Counted from the first letter of the stretch, positions 17,670 through 27,547 are shown. The stretch: DNA of 64,000 nt from Mycobacterium pinniadriaticum (GCF_026242045.1 NZ_JAPJDO010000012.1:103560-167559); one strand, 5' to 3'. Notes: generated by a model from the letters alone, not told the origin. Program-made: numbers and translations.

Positions 17670-17844
17670 TCCCCCACACTCGTGTCGGGCAGTAGCCCAG
17701 CTCGTCGTTGACGTGTCTGTAGTACTAGGCTTTCGGCAAAACCTCTGATTGGTCGCGTGTCACGTGATGATCCCGTAGTGCTGCCGGACCGCCGACCAGT
17801 CATCGACCCTCGACAGCTGCCCCCTGCTTCTGTCAGTATGTGTT

Positions 17845-19389
17845 CTACCTGAGGAAAGGTTGCTCGTTACGGAAGGTAATGCCGGGCAGCTCGACGGAGA
17901 ACTGATCGGTCGTCAGGCGAATCATGTTGCCCGCCTGATCAATCGTGACGTCAGGATCATAGTCAGGCGACGGGCGCACCGCCACGGAGATCCACGCACC
18001 CGGACAAGGGTTGGAACGCCCGTTGTGCACCACCATCGTCGGCGGCCGGGGCGGCTGGGCAGCCATGTCGCGGGTCGACCAGATACGCGAGGACGCTGGG
18101 GTCATCTCCCACTGCCCGGCATGGTCATACACCGCCACCACTTCACCCGAGGCCGCCGACCGTCGAATCAGCTGCCGCACCAGCACATCCGACTGAGGGT
18201 TAACGGCCACCCGGGTCGGCTGCTGCGGATCCGACAGCGGCATCAGCACCATAGCGTCGCGGACTGCACCCACCAGGATTCCCGACGGGCCCACGCTGAG
18301 CGACTGGTCCAGTCGCACATCGACAGGGATGCTGGGTAAGCCGGTCAACCGCCGGGCACCTGGCATCGTGTCCAATAGCGGATCCCACTGGCGCCCCGTG
18401 AACCGGTTCAGGATGCCCCCCGGGGTGGTGGTGATCGGCTTGATCGTCGTGTACCGCACCAACGCACTGACCGAAACACCAGTGGTGTTGCGCCGCAACG
18501 CTACTACCAGTGCTGTGTGGTCGGCGTTGTAGGACCACACAGCATCCAGGTTGGATCCGGTCAGGTCCGCAGCGGAAAAGAAGTGGCTGGTGACGAACCC
18601 ATGCCCGGGCTGATGCAGCGCTGACCAGCGGTCGGTGAACGTTGCCCCGAGCACCTCGGCGCCGCCCACGCTGGCCGCAGCCGCCTCGCGCATCTGGGCC
18701 GTATTGAGGATTTCGGCGCGGCAATTGTTCTGCCGCAACGCTTTGACGATGCGCTGCGTCGCCGCCGCGGCGGCCGCGACCGAGTTGCGCCGCCACAGCA
18801 GACCTGCGGTGGTGTCGGCAGCATGAGCGTCCAAGCGCACCACCAACGTGGTGGAGCGCTGCCCGACCGCTGAGCGGCTCCCCAGAAACGCCGAGTACAC
18901 CTCGGCGTAGCTGTCGCTGGAGGTGCGGCGGCCCTCGCACAGCACATCCACATCCACACCCAGGTCGGCCTGGCGCATTTCGTTGGCGATCACACTCAGC
19001 GGCAACGTATTCGGCGTATCGGTCTGCAGCGGCTTGAGCAGCGTCGGTCGATACGACTTACCCCACACACTGACCATCGTCACCACCGTGTGCCCCTCAA
19101 CAAGGACACCCAGCGTGGAACCGTCTACCTGGACGTCGCTGAACTCGCCCAACTCGATACGGTGCCGACGCTCCCGCAGCCACGCCATGACACGGATCAG
19201 CCACTGCCACAACGACAAACCGCCGACCGTCACCACCAGCAGCAGCACGGCCAACCCGGCCCCGACACCGATCGCCACCGGCAACCCCACCCCGCACGCG
19301 ATCAGCCCCAGAGCGACCACCATAGCGGCCACCTCGGCGATCACCACCGATCGCGCACTGCCGCGCACCGAAAATACTGGTTGCTTCAC
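17845..19389 (-). CDS. eccE: ESX membrane component EccE
   Basis: A 514-residue component of the type VII membrane complex. Two transmembrane helices lie at about residues 12-55, followed by a large soluble domain, the EccE layout. The frame is open to 19575, but the GTG at 19389 overlaps the mycosin stop (GTGA), so the extra 62 codons are a shadow of mycP. EccE stabilises the periphery of the EccB-EccC-EccD complex in known ESX systems. It is the last gene of the ESX operon here. In chromosomal ESX-1, eccE and mycP are also neighbours but in the opposite order. Confidence 0.8.
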   Translation of the reverse strand: MKQPVFSVRGSARSVVIAEVAAMVVALGLIACGVGLPVAIGVGAGLAVLLLVVTVGGLSLWQWLIRVMAWLRERRHRIELGEFSDVQVDGSTLGVLVEGHTVVTMVSVWGKSYRPTLLKPLQTDTPNTLPLSVIANEMRQADLGVDVDVLCEGRRTSSDSYAEVYSAFLGSRSAVGQRSTTLVVRLDAHAADTTAGLLWRRNSVAAAAAATQRIVKALRQNNCRAEILNTAQMREAAAASVGGAEVLGATFTDRWSALHQPGHGFVTSHFFSAADLTGSNLDAVWSYNADHTALVVALRRNTTGVSVSALVRYTTIKPITTTPGGILNRFTGRQWDPLLDTMPGARRLTGLPSIPVDVRLDQSLSVGPSGILVGAVRDAMVLMPLSDPQQPTRVAVNPQSDVLVRQLIRRSAASGEVVAVYDHAGQWEMTPASSRIWSTRDMAAQPPRPPTMVVHNGRSNPCPGAWISVAVRPSPDYDPDVTIDQAGNMIRLTTDQFSVELPGITFRNEQPFLR

Positions 19390-21023
19390 TGAACCCGTCC
19401 TCGCCGCCGCATCACCGTTACCACCCACAGCACTATGCCCACCACCACCGAAGCAGCACCCACGACCGCAGCAGTCCCCCAACGCGGGCGCGGGTCCGGC
19501 GCCGGAGGCTCCGGCGGAATGTGCAACGGCATCCGTACCCCCGGAGCCAGCCAATCCCCCGGGGGCACATCCCACGTCAACGCCGCAACCGGATCGACCA
19601 CTCCGTATCCGACCACCGAATCACGCCCACCCGCAGGCGGATGCGCGGTCGCCTGCAACCGCCGAATTATCTGATGCGCCGACAGCTCCGGGTATTTCGC
19701 GCGCACTAGGGCGGCGATGCCAGAGACGAACGCTGCGGCGAACGAGCTGCCCGCGATCGGCTTGAGCGCATCATTCTCGATCGAGCCATTGATCACCTGC
19801 CCCGACGTCGACAACCCGACAATGTCGGTGCCCGGTGCAGCCAGACCCACCCACGGGCCGTGAAGTGAGGCTGCCTGACCCGTCAACGGTGCCCCCGCAC
19901 TATCGGTGGCCGACACCGACAACACGTAGTCGCTGAACCAGGCCGGGGTAGCGATCGTCTGCACCGTATTCCAGGCCAACGGATCTGAGCGGTCAGCGGG
20001 AACCGGATCCGGATTCTGTGCGCAGCCCTGCGTCCCGGCATTGCCTGCAGCAGCCACGATTACGACATCGCGATCCACTGCCGCATAGCGCAGCGCAGCG
20101 CCCAGCACCGCCTGATCGGTTGGCTTACCCACCGCCACACACGACACCACAGAAATGTTGATGACCTTCACGCCGAGGTTCGCCAGGTGCACGATCGCCC
20201 GCGCCAGCGAGTTGATATCCCCCGCGCGACGCACATCCTGGGGGTTGTCCACCAACTGCGGATCGGCATACCCGAACGTCTGCGCGGACTGCCGGATCGA
20301 CACCAGCGTGGCGTCCGGGGCGATCCCGATCAACCCATCCGGGCCCCCGCCCGCCGGCGGTGTCCCCGGCAGCGGCACCACCGGACCCACCGCGGGACCC
20401 CAAGCCGGGGCGTCTGGCGGAGGCCCGTCCGGCGGCGGCGGAGGCGGCGGAGGCGGCGGAGCGACGGTCGCCGTGGCGGTCACCGTCACCGTGGGAGGCG
20501 GCGGAGGCGGCCGAATCGGTGCAGGAGGCGGCGCTGCTTCCGGCAACGGTGCAGGCACCGCCCACCGCGGCTGCACCGGCAGCGGTGGGCCAGAGGGGGC
20601 CGCACCGATCAACGAGGCGATCACCGTTCCGTGCGCGTCACAATCGGCCAGCCCGTCCCCGTAACGGCCCATCACGTAGTCGCCGCCGGCCACCAGGTGC
20701 GGAAGCCTCGGCTGCGGCGCCACACCGGTATCGATGATCCCGACCACTACCCCCGCGCCGGTCGATTCCTTCCAAGCAGCCGGCATGTCGAGCATCTGCA
20801 ACGCCGGCGGCAACTCCGCAAAGTTGCTGCCCGGCAGCACCGCCGTCTGCACACATGCGGCGACCTGCTTCATCGGCTGATCGGGGGCGGGCTCAGGATC
20901 AGCCGGGGCAGGCCCCGGCGGAACATCCGGCGGAACGATCGCCGCCGCCCACCCCGACGAACCCACCACCAGAACGCTGACCGCTGCGATCGCAGCGGCC
21001 CAGCGCAGCACCTGCGTGCGCAT
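19386..21023 (-). CDS. mycP: Mycosin (subtilisin-like serine protease MycP)
   Basis: A 545-residue membrane-anchored serine protease needed for ESX complex stability and substrate processing. It has an N-terminal signal-like helix (about 8-28). The catalytic Asp is in VVGIIDTG (about D98), the His in DCDAHGT (about H131) and the Ser in AGSSFAAAF (about residue 432). A C-terminal transmembrane helix (VVGAASVVVGIVLWVVTVM) is followed by a short basic tail. A proline-rich insert of about 85 residues (about 143-230) separates the His from the rest of the fold, longer than the usual mycosin loop. It overlaps eccE and lies 6 bases after eccD. Confidence 0.9.
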   Translation of the reverse strand: MRTQVLRWAAAIAAVSVLVVGSSGWAAAIVPPDVPPGPAPADPEPAPDQPMKQVAACVQTAVLPGSNFAELPPALQMLDMPAAWKESTGAGVVVGIIDTGVAPQPRLPHLVAGGDYVMGRYGDGLADCDAHGTVIASLIGAAPSGPPLPVQPRWAVPAPLPEAAPPPAPIRPPPPPPTVTVTATATVAPPPPPPPPPPDGPPPDAPAWGPAVGPVVPLPGTPPAGGGPDGLIGIAPDATLVSIRQSAQTFGYADPQLVDNPQDVRRAGDINSLARAIVHLANLGVKVINISVVSCVAVGKPTDQAVLGAALRYAAVDRDVVIVAAAGNAGTQGCAQNPDPVPADRSDPLAWNTVQTIATPAWFSDYVLSVSATDSAGAPLTGQAASLHGPWVGLAAPGTDIVGLSTSGQVINGSIENDALKPIAGSSFAAAFVSGIAALVRAKYPELSAHQIIRRLQATAHPPAGGRDSVVGYGVVDPVAALTWDVPPGDWLAPGVRMPLHIPPEPPAPDPRPRWGTAAVVGAASVVVGIVLWVVTVMRRRGRVQ

Positions 21024-21029
21024 CGTCGA

Positions 21030-22529
21030 TCAACTCCCACCCACCAGGTGACGTGCCCACGACAGCAGCCCCAGCAGCCACACCGCCCACGGCAACACGA
21101 AGATCAACAGCACCCATTCGCTGACCTCGACTGCCTTGCGCACCGGTGCGCTGATCTTCGCCGTGGCGATCACCAACGCCCCCGTGAAGCCGATCACCAC
21201 TAGGGCCAACGTCGCGGCGGCACAGATCAACGTGACTGTCACCGACGGTGGCGTGCTCGCTGCGGCGTAGCGGCCGATCACCACCGCCACCGCGGCCGTG
21301 GATGCCACCGCCAAGGTGACCGACTGCCACCGATCGACAAACGAACGCCCGCGAAGCAGCAGGATCGCGCAGATACCCAGCGTGAACGCCAGATATTTCC
21401 AAGCCCCCGGCCGGCCCGGGAGCACCGCGTACCGGGCGGCTACCACAGTCACCACACCGCAGCCCAGCAGAACACCGGTCACGATGGCGTTTCCTCGGCG
21501 CGTCCACGCGGCAATGTCTGCCGGTGACTCGGTGCCCGCCGGGTAAACCGGCGACACCGTATCGCGTGGTGCCCCAGGAACATTCGCGAATACCCCGGCG
21601 CCGGTCACCGACGGAAACCACGGACCTGGCACCCCGGACCCAATCACCCCAAGGTTGGTGGCGAACGTAACCAGACCAAGCACCCCGACCAGTGCGACCA
21701 CGGCGACCCGCTGTGAGGGCACTTGCCACCCCGAGCTGGCCACCAGCAGCGCCGACCCGGCGAATGCGCCCACCGTCAGCAGCGCGGCCACCGCCGTGAG
21801 GTGGCGGTCGGTGATCACGACCAGCACCACCACCCCGGCCAGACCCGCACACAGCGCCGCCACCGCATGCCAGCCACTGTGCTGACCCGGTACCGACATC
21901 GCGGCCGCCGCAGACACCGGGATCAACGCGATCCAGGCGAAGCTGTCGCTGGCGGCGCGGCGCTGCTCATCAACGGCCCGCGACGCCAGCACCGCCGCCA
22001 CGACCACGACCACCGCCAGTGCCCACGACACCGCCGCGGGCACCCAGCCACCCGAATGCCACCACAGCCGCAGGACAATCAGCTCAGCCCAGCCGATCAG
22101 TCCTGCCCCGAGCACACAGGCCACCCGCCGCGCGACCGTCTGATCCACCCGCTCAAACTGCCGCGCGGCCTCCCGCGCGATCGCGGTCGAGACATTCTCG
22201 GTGACCGGCTCGAAACGCTCCGTGGCCTCAGCGGGCAGCAGCCACAACGCATCCCCGTCGAGAACCCCGGCCTCGTCGAGGGACTGCTGCGGGTCCAACG
22301 GCCGCGAATCCGCTCTGCACAACTGGTAGGTCTGCTCGGCGTCGAGCACCGCCCGACCCTTATGCCGCAGAACCTCATTGATGCAGGGAATCAAGTCCTC
22401 CACCGCGGCGATCAACGCCACGCCGGCCGGCAACACGTAGTCGATCTCGGTGTCATCGGAGACGAACACCACCACTCGGGTCAGCCGCACCGAGCTCTGC
22501 GCGCCCTCGCGCGTCTCTGCGGCGGTCAC
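21030..22529 (-). CDS. eccD: ESX membrane pore component EccD
   Basis: A 499-residue polytopic protein. The N-terminal about 95 residues form a ubiquitin-like (YukD-type) domain, followed by about 11 hydrophobic helices. EccD dimers form the membrane cavity of the ESX complex. It overlaps the EspI-like gene by 4 bases and precedes mycP, the same neighbourhood as in chromosomal ESX clusters. Confidence 0.85.
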   Translation of the reverse strand: MTAAETREGAQSSVRLTRVVVFVSDDTEIDYVLPAGVALIAAVEDLIPCINEVLRHKGRAVLDAEQTYQLCRADSRPLDPQQSLDEAGVLDGDALWLLPAEATERFEPVTENVSTAIAREAARQFERVDQTVARRVACVLGAGLIGWAELIVLRLWWHSGGWVPAAVSWALAVVVVVAAVLASRAVDEQRRAASDSFAWIALIPVSAAAAMSVPGQHSGWHAVAALCAGLAGVVVLVVITDRHLTAVAALLTVGAFAGSALLVASSGWQVPSQRVAVVALVGVLGLVTFATNLGVIGSGVPGPWFPSVTGAGVFANVPGAPRDTVSPVYPAGTESPADIAAWTRRGNAIVTGVLLGCGVVTVVAARYAVLPGRPGAWKYLAFTLGICAILLLRGRSFVDRWQSVTLAVASTAAVAVVIGRYAAASTPPSVTVTLICAAATLALVVIGFTGALVIATAKISAPVRKAVEVSEWVLLIFVLPWAVWLLGLLSWARHLVGGS

Positions 22530-23923
22530 GATGTCTCCGCTGTCTGAAAGCCTGTCGCCAACGAACCGGTCACCTCGAGGAATCGGCGGCGGGTCAGCGG
22601 GTTGAGTTCGTCGAGGTCGATCACACCGGCCCGAGCGATGTGCCGGTCGTAGGGCACCACCACGATGCGCTCCTCAGGCACCCACTGACCGAACCGCTCC
22701 ACCAGGATGTTGATCAAGGCGTCGGTGTCTTTGCGGTCGCGCCGGTGCGACGGCGGACGGATGTGGTTGATCACCAACACCATCCGATTGAGCACGTGCC
22801 GGTATCGCGGGTGGTGGGCCAGCCAGTCCATCTGCTTGGCCGCGCCCTCGGCACCATCGGGCATGGCCGAGGTCACCATCACCAACGCGTCGGCATGGGT
22901 GAGCACCCCGTCCATCACCGGATGCTGAATATCAACGCCGCAATCGGTCAGCAGAATATTGTAGAACTGCTCCAGCCGGCGGCGGGTGTTCACATACAAC
23001 TCGCCGGTGATGACCGCGCGCGCGGTCGAAGCCCGGTGTGCTGGCGACGCCAGCACATCAAGACCAATTATGTTGTGCCCCAACCGCGCCCGAATATCGG
23101 AGTAGCGCACCAAATCCTTGGCGCCCACGATGTCGCCATACGAGGAGGAGGCGCTGCGGTCGATCCGGACAGCCAGATTCGCGCCCTGACCGGGGTCGGC
23201 GTCCAACGCGATCACCTGCTCACGAGGCCGCAGCGCGGCGAACGTGGAGCCGATCACCACCGTCGAGGACGTCTTGCCGACCCCGCCCTTGCCGCCGAGC
23301 ACCACCACCGAGAACGTGCCGGCCAGCGGCGAGGAGATCTGGTCGCGGTTCCACCGCACGAACTGCTCGTCGGGGGACTCCCCTGGATTGATCGACCCGA
23401 ACGACAGCTTGTGAATCCATTTGCGCCAGCCCAACGACGACGGAATCTTTTTCGCCGACACCAGATCGTTGGCTCGAACCTGCTCGCCGAGCAACTGCCC
23501 ACCGAGCGCTGCCGATCCGGCCGGCGGCGGCGGCGGCGGCGGCGACCACGGTGCACCGACCTCCGGCCGCTGCGGGGAGGGCCGCCCAGTGGAAGAGGGG
23601 GCGGGCGGCTGCGCCGGAACCGTCCGCGCCTCGCGGACGTACTCGACAGTGAATTCGTCGGGATTGCCCCGCTCGCCCGTTTCGGGGGCCGTCGGTTCGA
23701 ATTCGGGGGCTCGTTGGGGAAATTCGGAGGCGGGTTGGGGGCCGAAGTGAAGCTCCCTCAACGGCGAGCCCTTGGCGGGGGTGCTGTCCCGCGGATCGTC
23801 ATCCGGGCGCGGTACCCGGCGATGCTGCTCGCTATCTGGAGATTGTTGTGCTGGTTTGGAATCCGGCTGTGGGCGACCGGGTCCTGCCGTGCCGAACTTC
23901 TCGAAGAAGTCACGTTCGCTCAT
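22526..23923 (-). CDS. EspI-like MinD/ParA-type ATPase
   Basis: A 465-residue protein resembling EspI of ESX-1. The first about 200 residues are proline-, Glu- and Arg-rich and of low complexity. The C-terminal part is a deviant Walker-type P-loop ATPase of the MinD/ParA class with GGKGGVGKTSS (about 209-219) and ALDADPGQG (about 240-248). EspI is thought to modulate ESX secretion in response to ATP level. The ATG at 23923 lies about 136 bases downstream of the EspG stop, so a separate promoter is possible. It overlaps eccD. Confidence 0.75.
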   Translation of the reverse strand: MSERDFFEKFGTAGPGRPQPDSKPAQQSPDSEQHRRVPRPDDDPRDSTPAKGSPLRELHFGPQPASEFPQRAPEFEPTAPETGERGNPDEFTVEYVREARTVPAQPPAPSSTGRPSPQRPEVGAPWSPPPPPPPAGSAALGGQLLGEQVRANDLVSAKKIPSSLGWRKWIHKLSFGSINPGESPDEQFVRWNRDQISSPLAGTFSVVVLGGKGGVGKTSSTVVIGSTFAALRPREQVIALDADPGQGANLAVRIDRSASSSYGDIVGAKDLVRYSDIRARLGHNIIGLDVLASPAHRASTARAVITGELYVNTRRRLEQFYNILLTDCGVDIQHPVMDGVLTHADALVMVTSAMPDGAEGAAKQMDWLAHHPRYRHVLNRMVLVINHIRPPSHRRDRKDTDALINILVERFGQWVPEERIVVVPYDRHIARAGVIDLDELNPLTRRRFLEVTGSLATGFQTAETS

Positions 23924-24059
23924 CGGTTACCCTTCAGTCCTCCGGCCAGGGATTCCGGACTAGCGAGGCGGCGCTTCCTAGTCACGTCCGCGAGCCCAAC
24001 CAGCTCCCGATTTTTACGTCTACAACGCCAACCAACTTCGTGCGCAACTCATTTGCGAC

Positions 24060-25022
24060 TCATTTGCGCAGTCTCTGGTGGGTGGACCAGTCTGGCCCAC
24101 TGGGAAGCGATTCGAGCAAGTCATTGATCGCCGCAGCAATGCGCTGCTCGGTACCGGAGGTCACCATCGTCCACACCTGCCCCTCCGGGCTGGAGTTCGA
24201 CGACACCAACACCCGACCGAGCAGAGTGTCGGCCACCATGAGCGCCCACACACCGATCGCCGCACCTTCCACATGGTGCTCCAGAGCAGTGATCGTGGCC
24301 CGTGCGGTCGTTGAATCCCCGACCACCTCAATAATTCTGGCCTGCTCAGCGCTCAGGCCCGCGTCGGCGAGCATGGCCACCACGTTCACATCGGGGTGGG
24401 CCTGCCAATGCGTCACAATCGAATCCAGCACGTCAGCCTCGATGCTGAACCCCTGTATATGAGCAGGGTCGGCCGCGCCAAGCAGATCCTGCACGGCCTG
24501 GCTGATCGACGACGTTTGCCCGAGCGCGGACACCACGATCTCGTCGAGCTCCTCGACAGCAACGTCGTCGTCATCGACACAGCCGACCTGCCACATCCGG
24601 GCGGCCACCACCCACCATCCGTCCCGGCGGCACAATGCTGCTGCCCGTTGCACCGGACGCCGGGCCGCCCACTCCGTCAACGCGGCATAGGCCTGCACCG
24701 GGTCCTCAGGTGCAGTGAACACCGGGGGCGGCCCGGCCAACCGATCACCGTCGGCCCCCGGCACATTGATCGCCACATTGAGTTCAATGTCGGGGCGGCC
24801 CAACGTCATCACCCAATCCGCGACGTCCGGGTCGAGCACGCCTTCGTGGCACACCCCGGCCTCTTCGAGAACCGCCATCCCCGGATGGGCGTTGATCGCT
24901 TCCACTCCGCCGACGGGGCGCAGCTTCAGCCCTACTGGAAGCCTCGTGATACCAGCGAGCGCGGCTGTCAACCACAGCCCTTCCGAGGTGGTTGACAGCC
25001 GCGCTCCAACGGCTACCGACAT
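24060..25022 (-). CDS. espG: EspG-like PE/PPE chaperone
   Basis: A 320-residue cytoplasmic protein of the EspG family, which binds the tip of PPE proteins and keeps them secretion-competent. The alternating strand/helix pattern, length and position right after the Esx pair agree with EspG. The start is ATG 25022, one base after the TAA of the Esx gene upstream. The open frame goes to 25085, but that would overlap the Esx gene. No cofactor or catalytic motif is expected in this family. Confidence 0.7.
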   Translation of the reverse strand: MSVAVGARLSTTSEGLWLTAALAGITRLPVGLKLRPVGGVEAINAHPGMAVLEEAGVCHEGVLDPDVADWVMTLGRPDIELNVAINVPGADGDRLAGPPPVFTAPEDPVQAYAALTEWAARRPVQRAAALCRRDGWWVVAARMWQVGCVDDDDVAVEELDEIVVSALGQTSSISQAVQDLLGAADPAHIQGFSIEADVLDSIVTHWQAHPDVNVVAMLADAGLSAEQARIIEVVGDSTTARATITALEHHVEGAAIGVWALMVADTLLGRVLVSSNSSPEGQVWTMVTSGTEQRIAAAINDLLESLPSGPDWSTHQRLRK

Positions 25023-25023
25023 G

Positions 25024-25320
25024 TTAGATGGAGCGGAAGCCGGCAGCGGAACCGAAGTCGGTCGTCTCCGCGTTGGCCGACGCACCCGAGATCGCCGTGC
25101 CGTGCCGGTTGATGGTGTCGAAGACCTGGCCGAACGCCAGCGAGATCTGGGCGTGGCATTCCTGGGCTGCGTTCGACCCGTGCTGCGTCCAGATTTCGGC
25201 GATGCTGGCGATCTGGTTGTTGGCGTCCTGCTGCAATCCCTGCAGGTGCGTCACCAGGTTGGCCTGCTGAGTGGCGTGCTCGACCATGCGGGCATGGTCG
25301 TAGCGCTGTAATCCTGACAT
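25024..25320 (-). CDS. WXG100-family protein (EsxA-like)
   Basis: A 98-residue helical hairpin protein of the Esx family. The central turn is IWTQHGS instead of canonical W-x-G, with Trp kept. It lies directly downstream of the second Esx gene (25357-25659) with a 36-base gap and immediately upstream of espG, the usual esxB-esxA-espG order. Esx dimers are the hallmark substrates of type VII secretion. The C-terminal tail after helix 2 is long and polar. Confidence 0.75.
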   Translation of the reverse strand: MSGLQRYDHARMVEHATQQANLVTHLQGLQQDANNQIASIAEIWTQHGSNAAQECHAQISLAFGQVFDTINRHGTAISGASANAETTDFGSAAGFRSI

Positions 25321-25356
25321 ATGTTCTCTCCTAACGCGTTTGAAGTGATCGGGGTC

Positions 25357-25659
25357 TTAGACCGAGCTGATGTTGCCGAGCTGAGCGGCGTTCTGCTCGT
25401 TCATCTGCGAGTACTGGTGTGCAGATCCGCGGATCTGGTCGATGCACGACTGGAACCGCGCCGACACCTGCTTGCCGGTCGCCGAGATGTCCTCAGTGGT
25501 GCGCATCGAGGCGAGCGCGGCCAACCCCTGAAACGCCCCGCCGGTCAGGTCCTGGTTGGTCACCACGTACCGGCCGAGCGAGGACAACACCTCGTCGCGG
25601 ATCCCTTCCAGCCGCGATGCGGACTCCAGCATCCTGTCGGTATCAGTATTGAAAGCCAT
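25357..25659 (-). CDS. WXG100-like partner protein (EsxB-like)
   Basis: A 100-residue helix-turn-helix protein predicted to pair with the downstream EsxA-like protein. The turn reads DLTGGAFQGLA, so the Trp of W-x-G is missing. The C-terminal tail contains YSQMNEQ, which resembles but does not exactly match the Y-x-x-x-[DE] export signal (the acidic residue is one position late). It follows the PPE gene by 111 bases. EsxB-type proteins carry the signal recognised by the last ATPase domain of EccC. Confidence 0.65.
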   Translation of the reverse strand: MAFNTDTDRMLESASRLEGIRDEVLSSLGRYVVTNQDLTGGAFQGLAALASMRTTEDISATGKQVSARFQSCIDQIRGSAHQYSQMNEQNAAQLGNISSV

Positions 25660-25769
25660 TGCTAGGATTCTCCTTCTTAGTCACTGCCCGCCGTGCAGAC
25701 ATCACATCGGGCGTTGATTGCGTCTCATTGCAGCCAAAAATTGATCGGCCCCGGCTCGCTGCCGAGGTG

Positions 25770-27143
25770 TCACACCCCCTGCCCCTGCACATAGACGACT
25801 CCGTCGTCGGTGTACACCGGAACTCCGTCGCCGACACCGTCGTCGACGAGCACGCTCTTATCGGCGTCAGCGACATCGCGGTTCTTGCGTTGGCTTCCCG
25901 CCCCAGCGCCGCCGGGCATTCCGTACATGCCCGGTGCCATCGGGCCGGTACCCATCGGTCCGCTAGCGCCACGCACTCCGGCGGCGGTCTTATCGGCGCC
26001 GTTGGCGTTGTTCCACCACGCTGAGGGCATCCCGACCGAGCCGGTCATCCCGGCGCCGGCCGACGGCTTGGTCAATGCGGCACTTACCGGGGATCCGCCC
26101 CCGGCGAACCCGCCGCTACCGCCGCCGAGACCCGACCACGGTCCGCCCGCAGCGCCCAGTCGCGGAACAGCCAACCCTGGGGTGCCGCCTCCGCCGAACG
26201 CGCCGCCGGCCGCCGACAATGCCGGGGACAGCAGCCCTGAGAGCTGCCCACCCATCTGCGACGGCAATTGCTGGGCCTGTGACAGCAACTGTCCCATGCT
26301 TGATGCAGCCATCGACGGCGCCGACATCAACGGCCCCATCATTCCCTGGGCCGACTGCAACGCTTGGGACGGATCGGCCTGCTGTGCACCGGCAGGGGCA
26401 CCCGACGACGCGGTACCGGACTGCCCGGCCTGTGCGCCTTGGGCACCCTGGCTGGTCGCCGCAGCCACCGCCCCCGCACCGGACGTCACCGCACCCGTGC
26501 CCGCCGACAGCGCCGCCGTCCCAGCCTGGGCCGCGCCGCTCAGCCCCACCCCGGCACCCTGCAGCCCGAGCGACATGCCCGTCGCGGCCACGCCCGCGGC
26601 CGCGGCCGCCGCCGGATTGGCAGCCCCTGGCAGCACCGGAAGCGGAGCCACCAGCGACCCCACTAACCCGGTAATTGCGGTCAAATAGCCCATCATTGCC
26701 CCGGCGTTCTGAGCCCAGAATTCGCCGTACTCAAAGTTGCTCTCAGCAATCGGGATAGCATTCTGCCCGATGATGTTTGTCGCCTGCAAAGTGGCTTCAC
26801 GTACACGATTAGCAACGACGGTGGGCACTGGGATGGTGGCTGCTACAGCCGACCCGTACGCATTGATTCCGGCCCCGATGGTGCCCGCTGTCTTTTGCGC
26901 GAACGCTCCCGCGGCGCTCATCCACGTCGACTGCACCGCCGCGCACTGCATCATCGACTGACCGCCCGCACCGACAAACGACGCCGCCGTGGCCGCCGCA
27001 GTCGCAGCCATCTGGGTTGCCTGCTGGGTGTGGGTGATCGCCGCCGTCTCAAAGGCAGTCACTTGAGGGACGTGCGCCGTCGGCCCCGCACCGGCCATCG
27101 TGAGCCGAAACGCGTTGACCTCGGGCGAAATCCCCCAGTACAT
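25770..27143 (-). CDS. PPE-family protein
   Basis: A 457-residue PPE protein. The N-terminal about 175 residues have the PPE fold: start MYWGISPEVN, a helical bundle, and the conserved FEYGEFWAQNAGAMMGY segment near residues 137-153. The C-terminal half is a low-complexity Gly/Ala/Ser/Pro region without the SVP or MPTR repeats, similar to PPE68 of ESX-1. It is preceded by a PE gene with 18 bases between and followed by the Esx pair, the PE35-PPE68-EsxB-EsxA order. It is expected to be exported as a PE-PPE heterodimer with EspG as chaperone. Confidence 0.85.
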   Translation of the reverse strand: MYWGISPEVNAFRLTMAGAGPTAHVPQVTAFETAAITHTQQATQMAATAAATAASFVGAGGQSMMQCAAVQSTWMSAAGAFAQKTAGTIGAGINAYGSAVAATIPVPTVVANRVREATLQATNIIGQNAIPIAESNFEYGEFWAQNAGAMMGYLTAITGLVGSLVAPLPVLPGAANPAAAAAAGVAATGMSLGLQGAGVGLSGAAQAGTAALSAGTGAVTSGAGAVAAATSQGAQGAQAGQSGTASSGAPAGAQQADPSQALQSAQGMMGPLMSAPSMAASSMGQLLSQAQQLPSQMGGQLSGLLSPALSAAGGAFGGGGTPGLAVPRLGAAGGPWSGLGGGSGGFAGGGSPVSAALTKPSAGAGMTGSVGMPSAWWNNANGADKTAAGVRGASGPMGTGPMAPGMYGMPGGAGAGSQRKNRDVADADKSVLVDDGVGDGVPVYTDDGVVYVQGQGV

Positions 27144-27161
27144 GTGCGCTGCCTCCGCGCT

Positions 27162-27458
27162 CTACAGCGCCAGCTGGGCGGCCGCGGTCAGATCGGTAAC
27201 CTCATAGGCCGCCGCCGACGTGCCCGCCGAGGCCGCGAACAGCTCCCGTTGCGCCACCCCAACGCCGGTGGCCGCGAGGTACTCGGCCGAATGCGCGGCG
27301 ATCGCCTGCGCGAAAAGCATCGACACCTCCTCGCCACCCATCGGGATCGGCACGACCATCGCCGGCGCGGCACCGGCAAGCATTCCGCCCGTCGCTGCAG
27401 CACCCGCTGCCTCGGTAGCCCCCTGTGCGGCGACCAACGGCGTATCAACAAACAACAT
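27162..27458 (-). CDS. PE-family protein
   Basis: A 98-residue PE protein consisting of just the PE domain: MLFVDTPLVAAQGATE start, two helices and a Y-x-x-x-[DE] secretion-type signal (YEVTD, about residues 85-89). The start ATG 27458 has AAAGG seven bases upstream. The open frame continues far upstream (to 28073) only as a shadow of the HTH gene. It pairs with the PPE protein encoded 18 bases downstream. It stops at TAG. Confidence 0.85.
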   Translation of the reverse strand: MLFVDTPLVAAQGATEAAGAAATGGMLAGAAPAMVVPIPMGGEEVSMLFAQAIAAHSAEYLAATGVGVAQRELFAASAGTSAAAYEVTDLTAAAQLAL

Positions 27459-27547
27459 CTGTTCACCTTTCATCGGCGCTGCTCTTGAAATCGAGACTAA
27501 TGCGCCAGCAAAACGATCGGCAACCAGCGCAGCCAACTTTGATTGGA

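Noticed and set aside
22640..24127. Long + strand open frame (495 codons) antisense to the EspI-like gene
   Set aside because: It is a shadow of a gene with an intact P-loop; the product is His/Arg-rich low complexity.
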